A DNA stretch of 64,000 nucleotides from positions 98,740,568 through 98,804,567 of the forward strand of contig OX578152.1 of NCBI GenBank assembly GCA_951213105.1, in the 5' to 3' direction. Positions within the stretch are counted from its first letter, which is position 1. Every line of letters begins with the position of its first letter. The notes below the pieces were generated by a model, which saw only the letters and a program-made list of their open reading frames with translations, had not been told where the DNA came from and searched no databases. This document shows, in pieces, positions 36,224 to 46,766 of the stretch. The translations under genes were made by a program, and so were the position numbers. Source of the DNA: Amaurobius ferox. Its lineage: Eukaryota > Arthropoda > Arachnida > Araneae > Amaurobiidae.

Positions 36224-38731
36224 ATGAGTGAAAAACGAAAAGGGCTAGGCCAACAGACACTGGGAAATTATTTTAAAAAAAAAAGTAAGATTGAAAATAG
36301 TGACGTTCCCAACGACGTTTCCCTGAGCTCTTGTTACATTGATGAGGCTGCAGTCGAAGCAAGCAACAGCCGTGACCCCGGGCTGTCTTCAAACGCTTGT
36401 GAGGAGGTAAAGGTAGGACAAAACACAATACCAAACACAGTTGAAATAGAAATTCTGGCTGCAGATATTTCTAATTATGTCAAGAAATCTAACCTCACAG
36501 ATGAAGATAGGATAACAGCGCTAAAAAATCTTTGGGAACCATATGCAAATTACAGTTTTCCTGCTACTGTCACTAGTGCTGTATCAAGTCAAGGAAAACC
36601 TCACCACACTCGGAAGTTCTGCTCATCTTGGCTGAGTAAGCATAACTGGCTAGCTTACTCAAAGGCAGAGGACAGTGCCTATTGCAAATTTTGTGTTCTC
36701 TTTGCACCCCATGAAGTCGGTTTAAGATCCACACAAGCTACAGGTCAACTTGTTTCAAAAGGATTTAATAATTGGAAGAAGGCCTTGGAGAAGTTCAGTC
36801 AACATGAAAATTTTTTCTATCATAAGGATTCAGTTCTCAAAGCCGATGAGTTCTTAAGGGTCACGGAAGGAAAAACGGTTCCTGTGGATCAAGTAATGGA
36901 CAGAGGAAAGCAAAAACAAGTTTTGCAGAATAGGGCTATTCTTAAACCTATTATCAAAACAGTGATTTTTTGTGGAAGGCAAGGGCTGGCCATGAGAGGG
37001 CATAGAGACTGTGGGGATTTGGACGTATTGTCAGAACCATGCCAAGGCGAAGGAAATTTTAGAGCCCTTTTGCGACTCCGAGTTGATGCAGGAGAAGAAA
37101 TACTGAAAACTCATCTACAAGGTTGTGCAAAAAATGCAACTTACATAAGTTGGAATATACAAAATGAGATTATTTCAGCATGCAATGATTCCATTGTGAA
37201 GCACATAGCAACTGAGGTGAATGAGGCCAAATGTTTTGCGGTTTTATGTGACGAAACCACAGATATTGCAACGGTAGAGCAAATGACACTTTGCGTTCGT
37301 TATTTGAAACGGTTTGAAGCAAATGATAAGTATAAAATTGAATTTAAGATAGTGGAGAACTTCCTTAAGTTTGTGCCCCTGACTGAAACTACAGGTCGAG
37401 CAATTGCAGATGCTATTCTTAAAGGCCTTGCAGACTGCAACATTGATACGTCTTTCCTCCGTGGACAAGGGTTCGATGGAGCTTCTGCAATGAGTGGAGA
37501 GTACAATGGCGCCCAAGCAATTATATATGAGCAACACCCCAAAGCCCCCTACGTTCATTGTGCATCACACTGTTTGAACTTAGCCATAACTTATTCATCT
37601 AGAGTTCCGGATATCCGAAACAGCTTTGGAATAATAGGGAACATCTCTAGTTTTTTCAACACACCAAAACGAAACCTTGTTCTCACCAGCAAAATTAATG
37701 CAGCTAATCAGGGAGAGACAGAAATCAGTGCCAAAAAACTGAAGAAATTATGCCCTACTCGTTGGGTGGAGAGACAAGATGCCGTCACAGTTATGGTTTC
37801 ATTGTTTGATCAAGTAATCGAGGCTCTGGAGGAGATTACTACCTGGAATGACAAGGAAACATCAACAGAGGCTCATACCTTGTTATGTTCAATGTTAACA
37901 TCACAGTTTGTCATAGCACTTGTTTCAGCTGACAGATTACTCAGCTACAGTGTTCGTCTGAGTGAAAAGCTGCAGGAAGTTAACCTTGATCTGGCAACTG
38001 CTGTGAGCGACGTAGAAGACGTTTTGAAAGCTATATCTATAATTCGAGAGAACGCAGAGAACGAGTTTCACCATCTGTTTGAACAAGCTGTTAAGAAGCT
38101 GGAACAGCATGGAGAAAACATTACTCTACCACGCCGTGCCACCAGACAAATTTATAGATCAAATTTCAACGTACAGACTCCTGAAGAATACTACAGACTT
38201 TCTATTTTCATTCCATGGATTGATAATTTCATCACTCACCTCCATGAAAAATTTCTCAAACATAAGGAATTTCTACAAAGTTTTGCATCTGTCGTTCCGA
38301 ATGGAAGGCAGCCGACACTGGAAGAAAACGAGAGATTTGTTGCCTTATCAAGGAAATTTGCAGATGATTTAGGACCTAGATCAGATAATACTCTAAAAGC
38401 TGAACTACATCTGTGGTACATGAAGGTCTCTGCATTGAACAAGAAAACTAAAAGCCCAATCGAACTGCTTAACTTTTGTGACCAAAGGACTTTTCCAACT
38501 GTGTTTGAACTTTTAAAAGTGTATGCCACCCTCCCAGTATCAACAAGCAGTGCCGAGAGGTCATTTTCCACAATGAAGAGGTTGAAAACTTACTTGAGAA
38601 ACAGTATGAGTGAAACCAGACTGAATGGACTGGCGTCAATGAACATTCACCGTGAAGTGGAAATTGATCCAGACCAGATAATTAATGCTCTGGCTACAAA
38701 GAAGAACAGAAGGCTGGACTTCGTTTTATGA
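36224..38731 (+). CDS. hAT-family transposase (ZMYM/TTF-finger type), 835 aa
   Basis: Cuts and pastes the surrounding element by binding its ends and acting through a DDE-type RNase H fold in the nucleus. Domains seen in order: a short basic N-terminus with QQTLGNYF (residues 10-17); a TTF-type zinc finger (about 128-170, C133, C154, C157, H163); a DUF4371-like region (about 230-470); the family CxxH signature HCASHCLNLA (C446, H449); TRW (512-514); and a C-terminal hAT dimerisation domain (about 755-812) with LPVSTSSAERSFSTMKRLK. Likely catalytic residues are D343 (LCDETTDI), D418 (GQGFDGAS) and E778 (SAERSF). Length is typical for this type, and no stop or frameshift is present. Start chosen at the first ATG (aaaagacaATGag). 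Domesticated relatives exist in animals, but the TIRs and target duplication show this copy is still part of a transposon. Confidence 0.95.
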   Translation: MSEKRKGLGQQTLGNYFKKKSKIENSDVPNDVSLSSCYIDEAAVEASNSRDPGLSSNACEEVKVGQNTIPNTVEIEILAADISNYVKKSNLTDEDRITALKNLWEPYANYSFPATVTSAVSSQGKPHHTRKFCSSWLSKHNWLAYSKAEDSAYCKFCVLFAPHEVGLRSTQATGQLVSKGFNNWKKALEKFSQHENFFYHKDSVLKADEFLRVTEGKTVPVDQVMDRGKQKQVLQNRAILKPIIKTVIFCGRQGLAMRGHRDCGDLDVLSEPCQGEGNFRALLRLRVDAGEEILKTHLQGCAKNATYISWNIQNEIISACNDSIVKHIATEVNEAKCFAVLCDETTDIATVEQMTLCVRYLKRFEANDKYKIEFKIVENFLKFVPLTETTGRAIADAILKGLADCNIDTSFLRGQGFDGASAMSGEYNGAQAIIYEQHPKAPYVHCASHCLNLAITYSSRVPDIRNSFGIIGNISSFFNTPKRNLVLTSKINAANQGETEISAKKLKKLCPTRWVERQDAVTVMVSLFDQVIEALEEITTWNDKETSTEAHTLLCSMLTSQFVIALVSADRLLSYSVRLSEKLQEVNLDLATAVSDVEDVLKAISIIRENAENEFHHLFEQAVKKLEQHGENITLPRRATRQIYRSNFNVQTPEEYYRLSIFIPWIDNFITHLHEKFLKHKEFLQSFASVVPNGRQPTLEENERFVALSRKFADDLGPRSDNTLKAELHLWYMKVSALNKKTKSPIELLNFCDQRTFPTVFELLKVYATLPVSTSSAERSFSTMKRLKTYLRNSMSETRLNGLASMNIHREVEIDPDQIINALATKKNRRLDFVL

Positions 38732-39099
38732 ATATGTATAGATCATAATTGAATAATATAACAATATGTAATCATGAGAGAGTGGTTGAAAACAAGTATA
38801 CAGTATAAGCAGACCAGAACAAATAATTTTATCTTCATCTATTTCTTAATTTGTGTTGTTTTGTATAAATATCTACTACTACTTCTTCTAATCATTCAAT
38901 TCTCTTGCACTGCACTGAAGAATTGTTAGTAATTTGATAAAAATAAATGTACAAAAAAAGACAACCGCCTTGTTAATTGATATGGCCTCTGATCATTTTT
39001 TCTCGGAAAATTTATCGAGGAGTCATCCTCCTTCATAAAAATTTTGTGCACCAATGGCCCCCCCCTTAGGAATATTCTGGGTGCGCCACTGCAACTCGG

Positions 39100-40090
39100 T
39101 GAAAGAAATGAAAACCTAACTTTAGGACAGACCCTTGAATTCAGGAGAAAAATTATAGGTAATGCTTTGCAAAAAAAAAAAGAACTTCTTACTTAAATAT
39201 TTGGTAGGTAAAAGCACAAATTTTGGTATTGCTCCTCTTTCAAGCAGTAACATGGCTTTCTATAATTTTGCTTAAAATTTAACAAATCAAAAAGTAACCT
39301 TATAAGTTTTACTACAGTAAAATGCTAATTATCTAAATCAATTTGGATTAAAGTTAGTTTGAATAATTGAGTGATTTAAAAAGTTTCACTCCTATTTTAA
39401 AAGTATAAAATGATTTTTCTCATTTTGAATATATTATAGTTTTAGTGAATTTTGGATAATATTTTTAGAATGATTAGTTATAGAAAGCATACACAGTTTT
39501 TTCTTTATAGTTTGTAGAATTGCCATTTCATGTCTGATATTGTTGATTTTCTAACACCATACTAGAATCCTGCATCAGATCGGGTATTTGTGGTTAACCA
39601 ACCGCTGGTTACTGTTTTATTGGTCAGGTTTGGGATGGATTTCTTTTTTATTTAAAGGGTATATTACTTTTGCTTTTCAAGCTGCGGGTCAGGTTGTAGG
39701 TCTACCTGCAAAAATTATTCTTAAAAACAATGTCTTTAAATATTTTTTTTTATGAGAGTAACTGGATAAATGCATAAATGGGGGTTACAAACTAAATAGC
39801 AAAAAATTGTGCATATGTGTTAGAAATTTAAAATCTACTGAATAGAATTTCGAAATACAATTGCATTGTAAGTTGGGTTGCAGGTCGACAATTTTTGTTG
39901 TTGTGGGTCAATAATCTTTTTGTTGCAGGTGTCGGTCAAATCTGATCCACGCAGGTCTCTACACTTTACTCCATTGCTCATATACTTCTTCCTTTACCTC
40001 TATTCTAAATCAAATTTTATCGGCTCCTTCAGTTTTATAGAACATGATTTCCCTGTGCAGATATGGAATTTCAAGGAGAAAGACACATTC
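39100..40090. other. AT-rich intergenic sequence
   Basis: No gene is seen. Short frames here lack recognisable domains. Confidence 0.45.
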
Positions 40091-40096
40091 TAATAA

Positions 40097-40165
40097 TCAT
40101 CCGTCCGTCCAAATAGTTGCTCAAGTCCTTCGGATGAGTCGGATGGTCTGGGTCTTCAACATTCT
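40097..40165 (+). repeat. Solo SINE-tail hairpin module
   Basis: Outer arms GTCCGTCC (40103-40110) and GGATGGTC (40141-40148) pair at seven of eight positions with one G-U. Inner stem CTCA (40120-40123) with TGAG (40135-40138). It is followed by TGGGTCTTCAAC, like the SINE tails. Confidence 0.7.
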
Positions 40166-41137
40166 AATAATCAGTATTCTACTACATTCTTATGCAATTT
40201 TTTATAAACTGAGCAGACCATTTCTAAAATAAATGAGAATGAATGAGATCCCTAGATGCAGGCATCTGTATCTTTATATATTTGTACTAATGTATTTGAA
40301 TTATCTATGCAAATTTGTTTAACTTGCAGTGCAAGCCTGGAAGAACTATTTAGTAGATATTAAGCTGTTAATTAACTTTGCATATTTTTCTTATGTAGGT
40401 ATAGAACATGTAGGATGCATAGGACGCTGCACTTATGATCTTTTTGGACATGGAATTATTTTTGCAATTAGAACAGCAATAGTCACAAAACCCATACTGA
40501 TTGAAGGAGATGTTCTCTGAAAAGGAAATATTTAAATTGTGTGTAGAGCAAAGTAAGAAATTCTTTATTTTTTATCATGTATGTAGATATGTATTAAAAA
40601 TGTATTTTACTTCATTAATTTTTTAAATACCATTAGGTAAAATTGTTTTTAAAATATAATAAGTTACTGTTAGGGCAGGTTTCCACCAAATGGACCAAAA
40701 TTAAACATTGATTTATTCAAGTTTTATCATATATATAGATTTATGTTGAAGAATGTATTTAATATGCTTTATTTTTTAAATACAGTGCAACCCTTTTATA
40801 ACTAAGGGTAGAGCTACTCTTAAAATGTAATGTGTAAATTACTTATTTTATTAGAAAGTAAATACTGTTACACATGTATCGAAAATGAAATAACAGGATA
40901 TTATAGTTCCAAGTTACTGTTGTATTTTTCAATAAGTTATGTGAAATCATTTTAAACATGCAATGCTAACTTAACCTTGTATATATATATATAAATCTAA
41001 TATCATTTTATGAGGCTTTTTTAAACTTGATAAACACTTGTATTTTAAAACTTAAAGAAACAAACATTTTTTTCCTTAAAAATACATCGTTTTGACACTT
41101 GGAATGAGTAGCCAAGAAAGAGGATGAAAAAGTCACA

Positions 41138-41286
41138 GGATGAAAGGGACACTGGCATTTATTTATATAGTGTTAGGATTAGCAATAGATAGTGTTAGGT
41201 TTTGCTTTTCTATCATTTTTTCAGCTGTGACTATCTGTTAGCCCATGGTTTTATTTAAGAAATAATTACTAGTGTCCCTTTCATCC
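41138..41286. mobile_element. Small MITE with 18 bp TIRs
   Basis: GGATGAAAGGGACACTGG at 41138-41155 and its inverted copy at 41269-41286 match at 17 of 18 positions. The element is 149 bp. No clear target duplication, so the superfamily is undecided. Confidence 0.7.
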
Positions 41287-41664
41287 CATATTCCTTTCAT
41301 TCCCTCTCTCCCCTATTGCTGTCAAAGGAACAATATTAAATTTTAAAAATTGCATATTGTTGTCTTCACTTATTTTATTTGTAGAGAGGCAAGGCTCAAA
41401 ATAAGTCACAGCAACAGTGAAAAATGCTGTATGTAAGCTACCTCAAAACTGTGGCAACAATCTTCACTGTGAAAATTTGTAACGTAGCATTTTTTTGAAG
41501 AAGCTAAAGTGCAATTTTTGTTGCAGTTATTTTGAACTCATAAAAGCATATGTCGAACCCATAGATAGTAACAGCAATATTTGCATAGAAGGAAGCACAG
41601 TTTTTAAACAAGAACGATAAATCATACTTAAAGCATTGATTATGAAACACTTTCCAACTTCATT

Positions 41665-42060
41665 GCAATTTTATTTAAACATCTCTAAAATGCAATACAT
41701 TCCTCGGTAATATTTTAAAACTTATCACAATACTACATTAATTTATTATATTTGAAAACTTAAACCTTCATCGAAAAAAATGAACTTCATTCAAATGATG
41801 GCATTGAAATATAAATTACCTGGTTTAAACATTTCTAAAATGTGATACATTCCTTGGTAATAATTTTAGAATTATCATAATACTACGATAATTTATTATA
41901 TTTGAAAACTTCATCGAAAACACCTGGAATTCATTCAAATGACATCATAGAAAAAATAACACGCCTGACTCTCTCTATAAAAGCAGCATTTCATTCATAA
42001 ATAATTTCTCATTCATTTCATTCATCACGATACTATAATAATTTATTTCATTTAAAAATT
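41665..42060 (+). repeat. Direct repeats of about 150 bp (two copies plus a partial)
   Basis: Block AAACATCTCTAAAATGCAAT...ATTCCTCGGTAAT...AATTTATTATATTTGAAAAC near 41678 is repeated near 41829. A partial third copy lies near 42022-42060. Confidence 0.65.
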
Positions 42061-42419
42061 AAGAACATGGAGCTACAAATAATTAAACTCTATGCTTAAA
42101 ACTTCAACGAAAAAAATCGTCTTCTATTTGTAAAATCAATGAATATTTCATTCATATCAGCTATGCAGACTCCATGAGCTAAATAATTTTGTGTTAAAGA
42201 AATACAGCAATTCTAATGCAACTCATTCTACATATTTTGCTGTTTACATTTTACATAAGTGAAAAATAGGCTTCGTTGTAGAAATAATCCAATTTGGATG
42301 ATCATTTAAACTCAAATATATTGTAATTGCATTGTTTCAGTATGTAGATGCGCAGAATTTAAGCAAAAATAAAGTTGTTTTAGGACGGATACAACACTCA
42401 ATATGAATTAAAAAGAACT

Positions 42420-42910
42420 TTAAAAATCACGATTTTGAGACAAGATGGATGCCATATTTCATTTTGAAGTGGGTCACGTGATTTTTTCATATCATGGTCA
42501 TGTGATCACTTCATATAAGAGGTGTAATTATCATATTAATTTTTATTTAAAAAACTACTGAATATATTTCGCTGAATTTTTTTTTTATATATGTTATGGA
42601 ACAATTTGAATATTACCTAAAATTTTTGAAGCAATTTGTGAATTTTAAATGCGCTTAAGAAATGTTTGAAAAATTAGGTCCCATAGGGTTCAATGTATTT
42701 CATTTTTTCAACCCGGGTTCAATCCAAAACTAATTGGGTGATATTATTAATTTATATTCCCATAGGTCCTACAGACCGTCTGAACAACATACTAAAATTT
42801 CATTTTCATTAAGTCATTTTTATGGCAGTTATCGTGCTAACGGACAGATAGACAGACAGAATGAACAAAGTCATAAACACTTTTTAACTTTGTTGTAAAG
42901 TGTTAAAAAG
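42420..42910. other. Degraded dispersed repeat, class unknown
   Basis: It contains AATTAGGTCCCATAGGG and its near-complement CCCATAGGTCCTACAGACC about 100 bp apart. A (GACA)n-like run TAGACAGACAGA is followed by ACTTTTTAACTTTGTTGTAA. It looks like old transposon sequence without coding content. Confidence 0.35.
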
Positions 42911-44829
42911 TGCAATGCTGAAAACCACTCCAAAAAGGAAAATTAGGAGTTATTTTCAATGGTTAGGATTGCTGTGAGCTGAATAGATTTTGCTGCTAGC
43001 TTACGAAAGCTCACGTCAGTTTTTGCTGTCAGTATTAAAATCTTATTTCAAGCCTTGTAGAGAGGGCCAACCCTTCCGTCTAAAACATAGTCTTTTGGTT
43101 TTACATCTTAGGATATTCTCATCGAATTTGATCATAAAGTAACAAAGTGATGTATGTAGGTAATAATATACATATTTATGCATTTATCTGGCACATATAT
43201 GCATTTACCAACATGTTTATGCATTTACAAACAAATTTATTCATTAATCAATACATTTATGCATATATCCCAATTGAAAAAATAATTTAAACTAAGGTAA
43301 AATAAAGAAAGCTATTAAAAAAATAAAGATAATAAAAGTTTACCATTTGGAAAATCTTAAAAATAGAGTTCTTGGAAAGAGTTGCAAATATTAAAAAGTT
43401 ACATATTTTTTTACTTTGAGTACCATTATAATTAATACTTTTATGAAAAATAACGTGTATACACTAGATTGACTCAAACTGGGTTTAAATAAGAAAATAA
43501 ACCCTAGTAGGTTAAGGGGTTTTTTAAGCAGAAAACTGACCACACCTTTAACTGGGTCAAATTGGAGTTTACATTAACCCACTCTGTCTCTGTCATATTT
43601 AATAATTTGACATCTTTAAATGCAGTAATACATAATGCTTAAAAAATAATTAAGCCCTTTTGTGAAAACTTTATTGAGATCAATCCAGGCAACTATTGCT
43701 TATGCTGCCCATTAGCTTCTGGTTTCATTATGAAAATATAAATAATTTATGCTTTTGTATTTTAAAACCTATCCAGTTTTGAAATTTTCTATTCTAAAAA
43801 AAATGTTTTTGCGCTATTCTAACATCTAAGTTTTAAAAATCATCTGCATTTTATTTCCATTTTTCTCATAAACATGCCATATAATATTTGGAGCAATGAA
43901 AATATAATACGATAAAAATAACTATTTATATAAGAGGATTGAAAAGTCGCACACATTAAATTTTAAATCTCTCTAGCAATTGAAATAGTAGGACTTTATC
44001 TTAGTTAGGTATATCCTCAAATATATATCAGAAATATTGTCTGCTGTTTCTAATACATATGACGATCATTACAGACTCTCTTTTATCAATCAAAGAACGT
44101 TGTTTTCCCAGAGTGTAAAATAATTTTAATTTAGAGAAATATTTCTTTAGCCATTCTTATGAGAGCGTCATTGAAGAGTTTCAGAAATGCAGTCTTTTTT
44201 CAGACTGTTTATCCAGATTAACTCTGTATAAACTGGAAAATTTGTCTGTTCTTTCTTTGTTTGCAACATATCAACTTTCTTGTAAATGCTTTATTAATCT
44301 TGTCAAGAGTTTTAGATCATGGGTATTTTCTCTGAAACTCATTACTGACACTATCATAAGAATGGATAGAGAAATATTGTTGTAAAATAAAAATTCTTTC
44401 ATGTTGGGATCATGCCGTGTTCTTTGGTTGCTAAAGATAAAGTCTGTAATTATCATATGATGTATTAAAAACAGCAAACATTACTTCTGATATATTTTTG
44501 AGTTTATATTAATGAAACATATTCTACTACTTCAATTTCTTGGTATTTGATATGATTTTAAAATTTGATGTGCATGTACTTTCGATCACACTCTAGCTGA
44601 GAGTAAAAGCCTAGGTAGGCTTCCAAATAGAAGCGTCTAGCCATTGGTGACAAAAGTTTAAAAACTCTTAAGTTTAACAGTTGAAATATTTGTCATTTAT
44701 TTTTAAGACAATTTTCAACAGTTTCTTTTTACTGTTGCTTGTTAACATTTTGACGATTTGACACCCCTTTCATTTAAATCTGTATGGTTCTCTCTTTGTG
44801 TCATAAAGAAGCTAAATTCCATTGCAATA

Positions 44830-46440
44830 AAAATCTGATGTGGGCAACACATGACTTTCCTTGCAGACTCATCTTCTCTTTACTTCTTTAATAATTCATT
44901 AAATTGAGTTTAATTGCATAAAATAACATTAAATTTATACTTTTAATTCAATTTTTGTTTTTATTTTGTAACTGTATATTTTTCAAAGGCAGCATACTAA
45001 AATTATGAAAAACTAAAATATCTCAAGAACAGTTAGTCCTAGAGTAATAGAATTAGTCTTATTCTTTTCCTTGTCAAAAATTATGTATAAAACAAGCACT
45101 TAATTGATACAGTTGAGCATACATAGTATTTTATTTTAGATTTTAGTAATTTTTGCAGGCCATTTTGTAAAAAAGACAGGTTCATCTTTTCCCTATCATA
45201 TCAAAATCTAGTCAGTACCAAAGAATCTTATAAGGGATTTATCTACCAAATTTTAGCTAGAGTGGATGCATTAGATTTTTGTGGGCCATTTTGCAAAAAA
45301 AAAGGCAGGTTTTTTTATTCTGAATCAAACCAAAATCTAATCAGCACTATGGTCACTCACAAGTGACTTACAAAGTTTTATGATATTTGGTCAATTAGTT
45401 TTTGAGTTAGAGTGGATACATACATTGTACAGACAGACACATATGCAGACGTCACGCTAAAAATAGTTTTTTCATATTCTAGAGATCCCCAAACTTGTAG
45501 ATCCATCAAAAACTCGAGTTGCAATTTTCGCCACTTCCATACATCAGACTCCTCTGTGGGTCCTGGTGTTATGCCACTTGTGGACTCTTTTGTAATTAGA
45601 ATATATGTTCTGTATTTAATTATGCTATAGCAGCAAATAAGAATGAATATAAAGTACATTTCAATTTTGGTAGGATGCTTACACTCAGTATAGGAATTCT
45701 GTTCAATTTTTATTTTATGTTATCTTTTTCATTTTATTTTCCCTACAGTCAGTAGTGTCATCAGAAAACGTTTATGGTGGAGGGGGGGGGGGGTGTTGCA
45801 TTTGATCTCCAAATCCTCTGTCACTGTTACAATATATGGTAATGCATGGAGAATGTATTGGAATTATGTCAAAAATTTTAACTCGAGTTTTTGACAAATC
45901 ATTTTTCATTTTGAGCACTCTAGAACCCCCCAAAAATATTTGTAGCATAATGCCTGTTTGTGCTACTCTAGCTCAGAAACTAATTGACCAAATTTCACAT
46001 AGTTAGGTAGATAAGTCACCTATGCCTATTAAATTTTGATACGATTCAGAAAAAACTTGCCTTTTTTTTTTTGCGAAGTGGCCTGCAAAATTCGCCAATA
46101 TCCAAAATAATAGACTATGTATGCTTAAATGCATGAAGTAAATCCTTGTTTTATAGATAATTTTTCATAACAAAAGGAATAAGATTACTTAATAAGATAA
46201 CCCCATAACTCTATAACTAACCATTCTCAAGATATTTTAGTTTTCATATTTTTGCCATATTACCTTTGAAAGTACATCCAGTCCAATGAAAGCAAAAATG
46301 GAATTAAAACTGAATTCAGTGTAATTTCAAATAATTGTGTGTTATTTTATGCAATTAAATACAATAAAATGAATTATAAATGAAAGAGTAAATATATTTG
46401 AGTCTGTAGGGAAAGTCATGTGCTGCTCACATCAGATTTT
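44830..46440. repeat. Head-to-head pair of hairpin-ended repeats (large inverted repeat)
   Basis: The left end (AATCTGATGTGGGCAACACA, then TGACTTTCCTTGCAGACTCA) appears inverted at the right end (GAGTCTGTAGGGAAAGTCAT near 46400). Inside, blocks such as GGCCATTTTGTAAAAAAG, TCTACCAAATTTTAG and AGTGGATACATACATTG on the left reappear inverted on the right. The arms (about 590-730 bp) meet near 45600-45850. Confidence 0.75.
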
Positions 46441-46620
46441 CTGTTCTTGCAGTATTTATACCTTGCTGTAATATTGTTACTAAAAATTACAGTATCTCTT
46501 GTGATGATTAAAAATTCACTAGACACATTCTGAATGCTTTTAGAATTTTTTTAATGATTTGTTTTGATTTTTTAATGATTGTTTTTATATTTTAATATTT
46601 GTTTTTAATATTAATTATGA

Positions 46621-46631
46621 TTTTCTTTCAG
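46621..46631 (+). promoter_or_regulatory. Probable splice acceptor of the zinc-finger gene's coding exon
   Basis: TTTTCTTTCAG followed by an exon that reads into the 46767 start codon. This implies an upstream non-coding first exon, which could not be located. Confidence 0.5.
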
Positions 46632-46766
46632 ATTTTTTCTCCAATTATGGAAATCAACTATTTTGTAAATCTGAAATTTTCTTTCAAAATATTCAGTTTA
46701 TGAAAAGATATCAAATGAATAAAATGTGACCTTTATACTTATATTGACACACATGCAATTTTAAAA

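Larger units (their letters stand above)
35433..39091 (+). mobile_element. Complete hAT transposon (3659 bp), apparently autonomous
   Basis: It has perfect 14 bp TIRs, CAGTGGCGCACCCA at 35433-35446 and TGGGTGCGCCACTG at 39078-39091. A perfect 8 bp target duplication CAACTCGG (35425-35432 and 39092-39099) flanks them. Subterminal regions are rich in G/C runs. It carries a CRE/TATA promoter, one uninterrupted transposase frame and AATAAA at 38942-38947. The intact frame and unmutated ends suggest recent insertion. Confidence 0.97.

Noticed and set aside
35862..36260. 132-codon frame antisense to the hAT leader
   Set aside because: It overlaps the transposase start and promoter on the opposite strand and has no domain. 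It is a shadow of the 5' leader.
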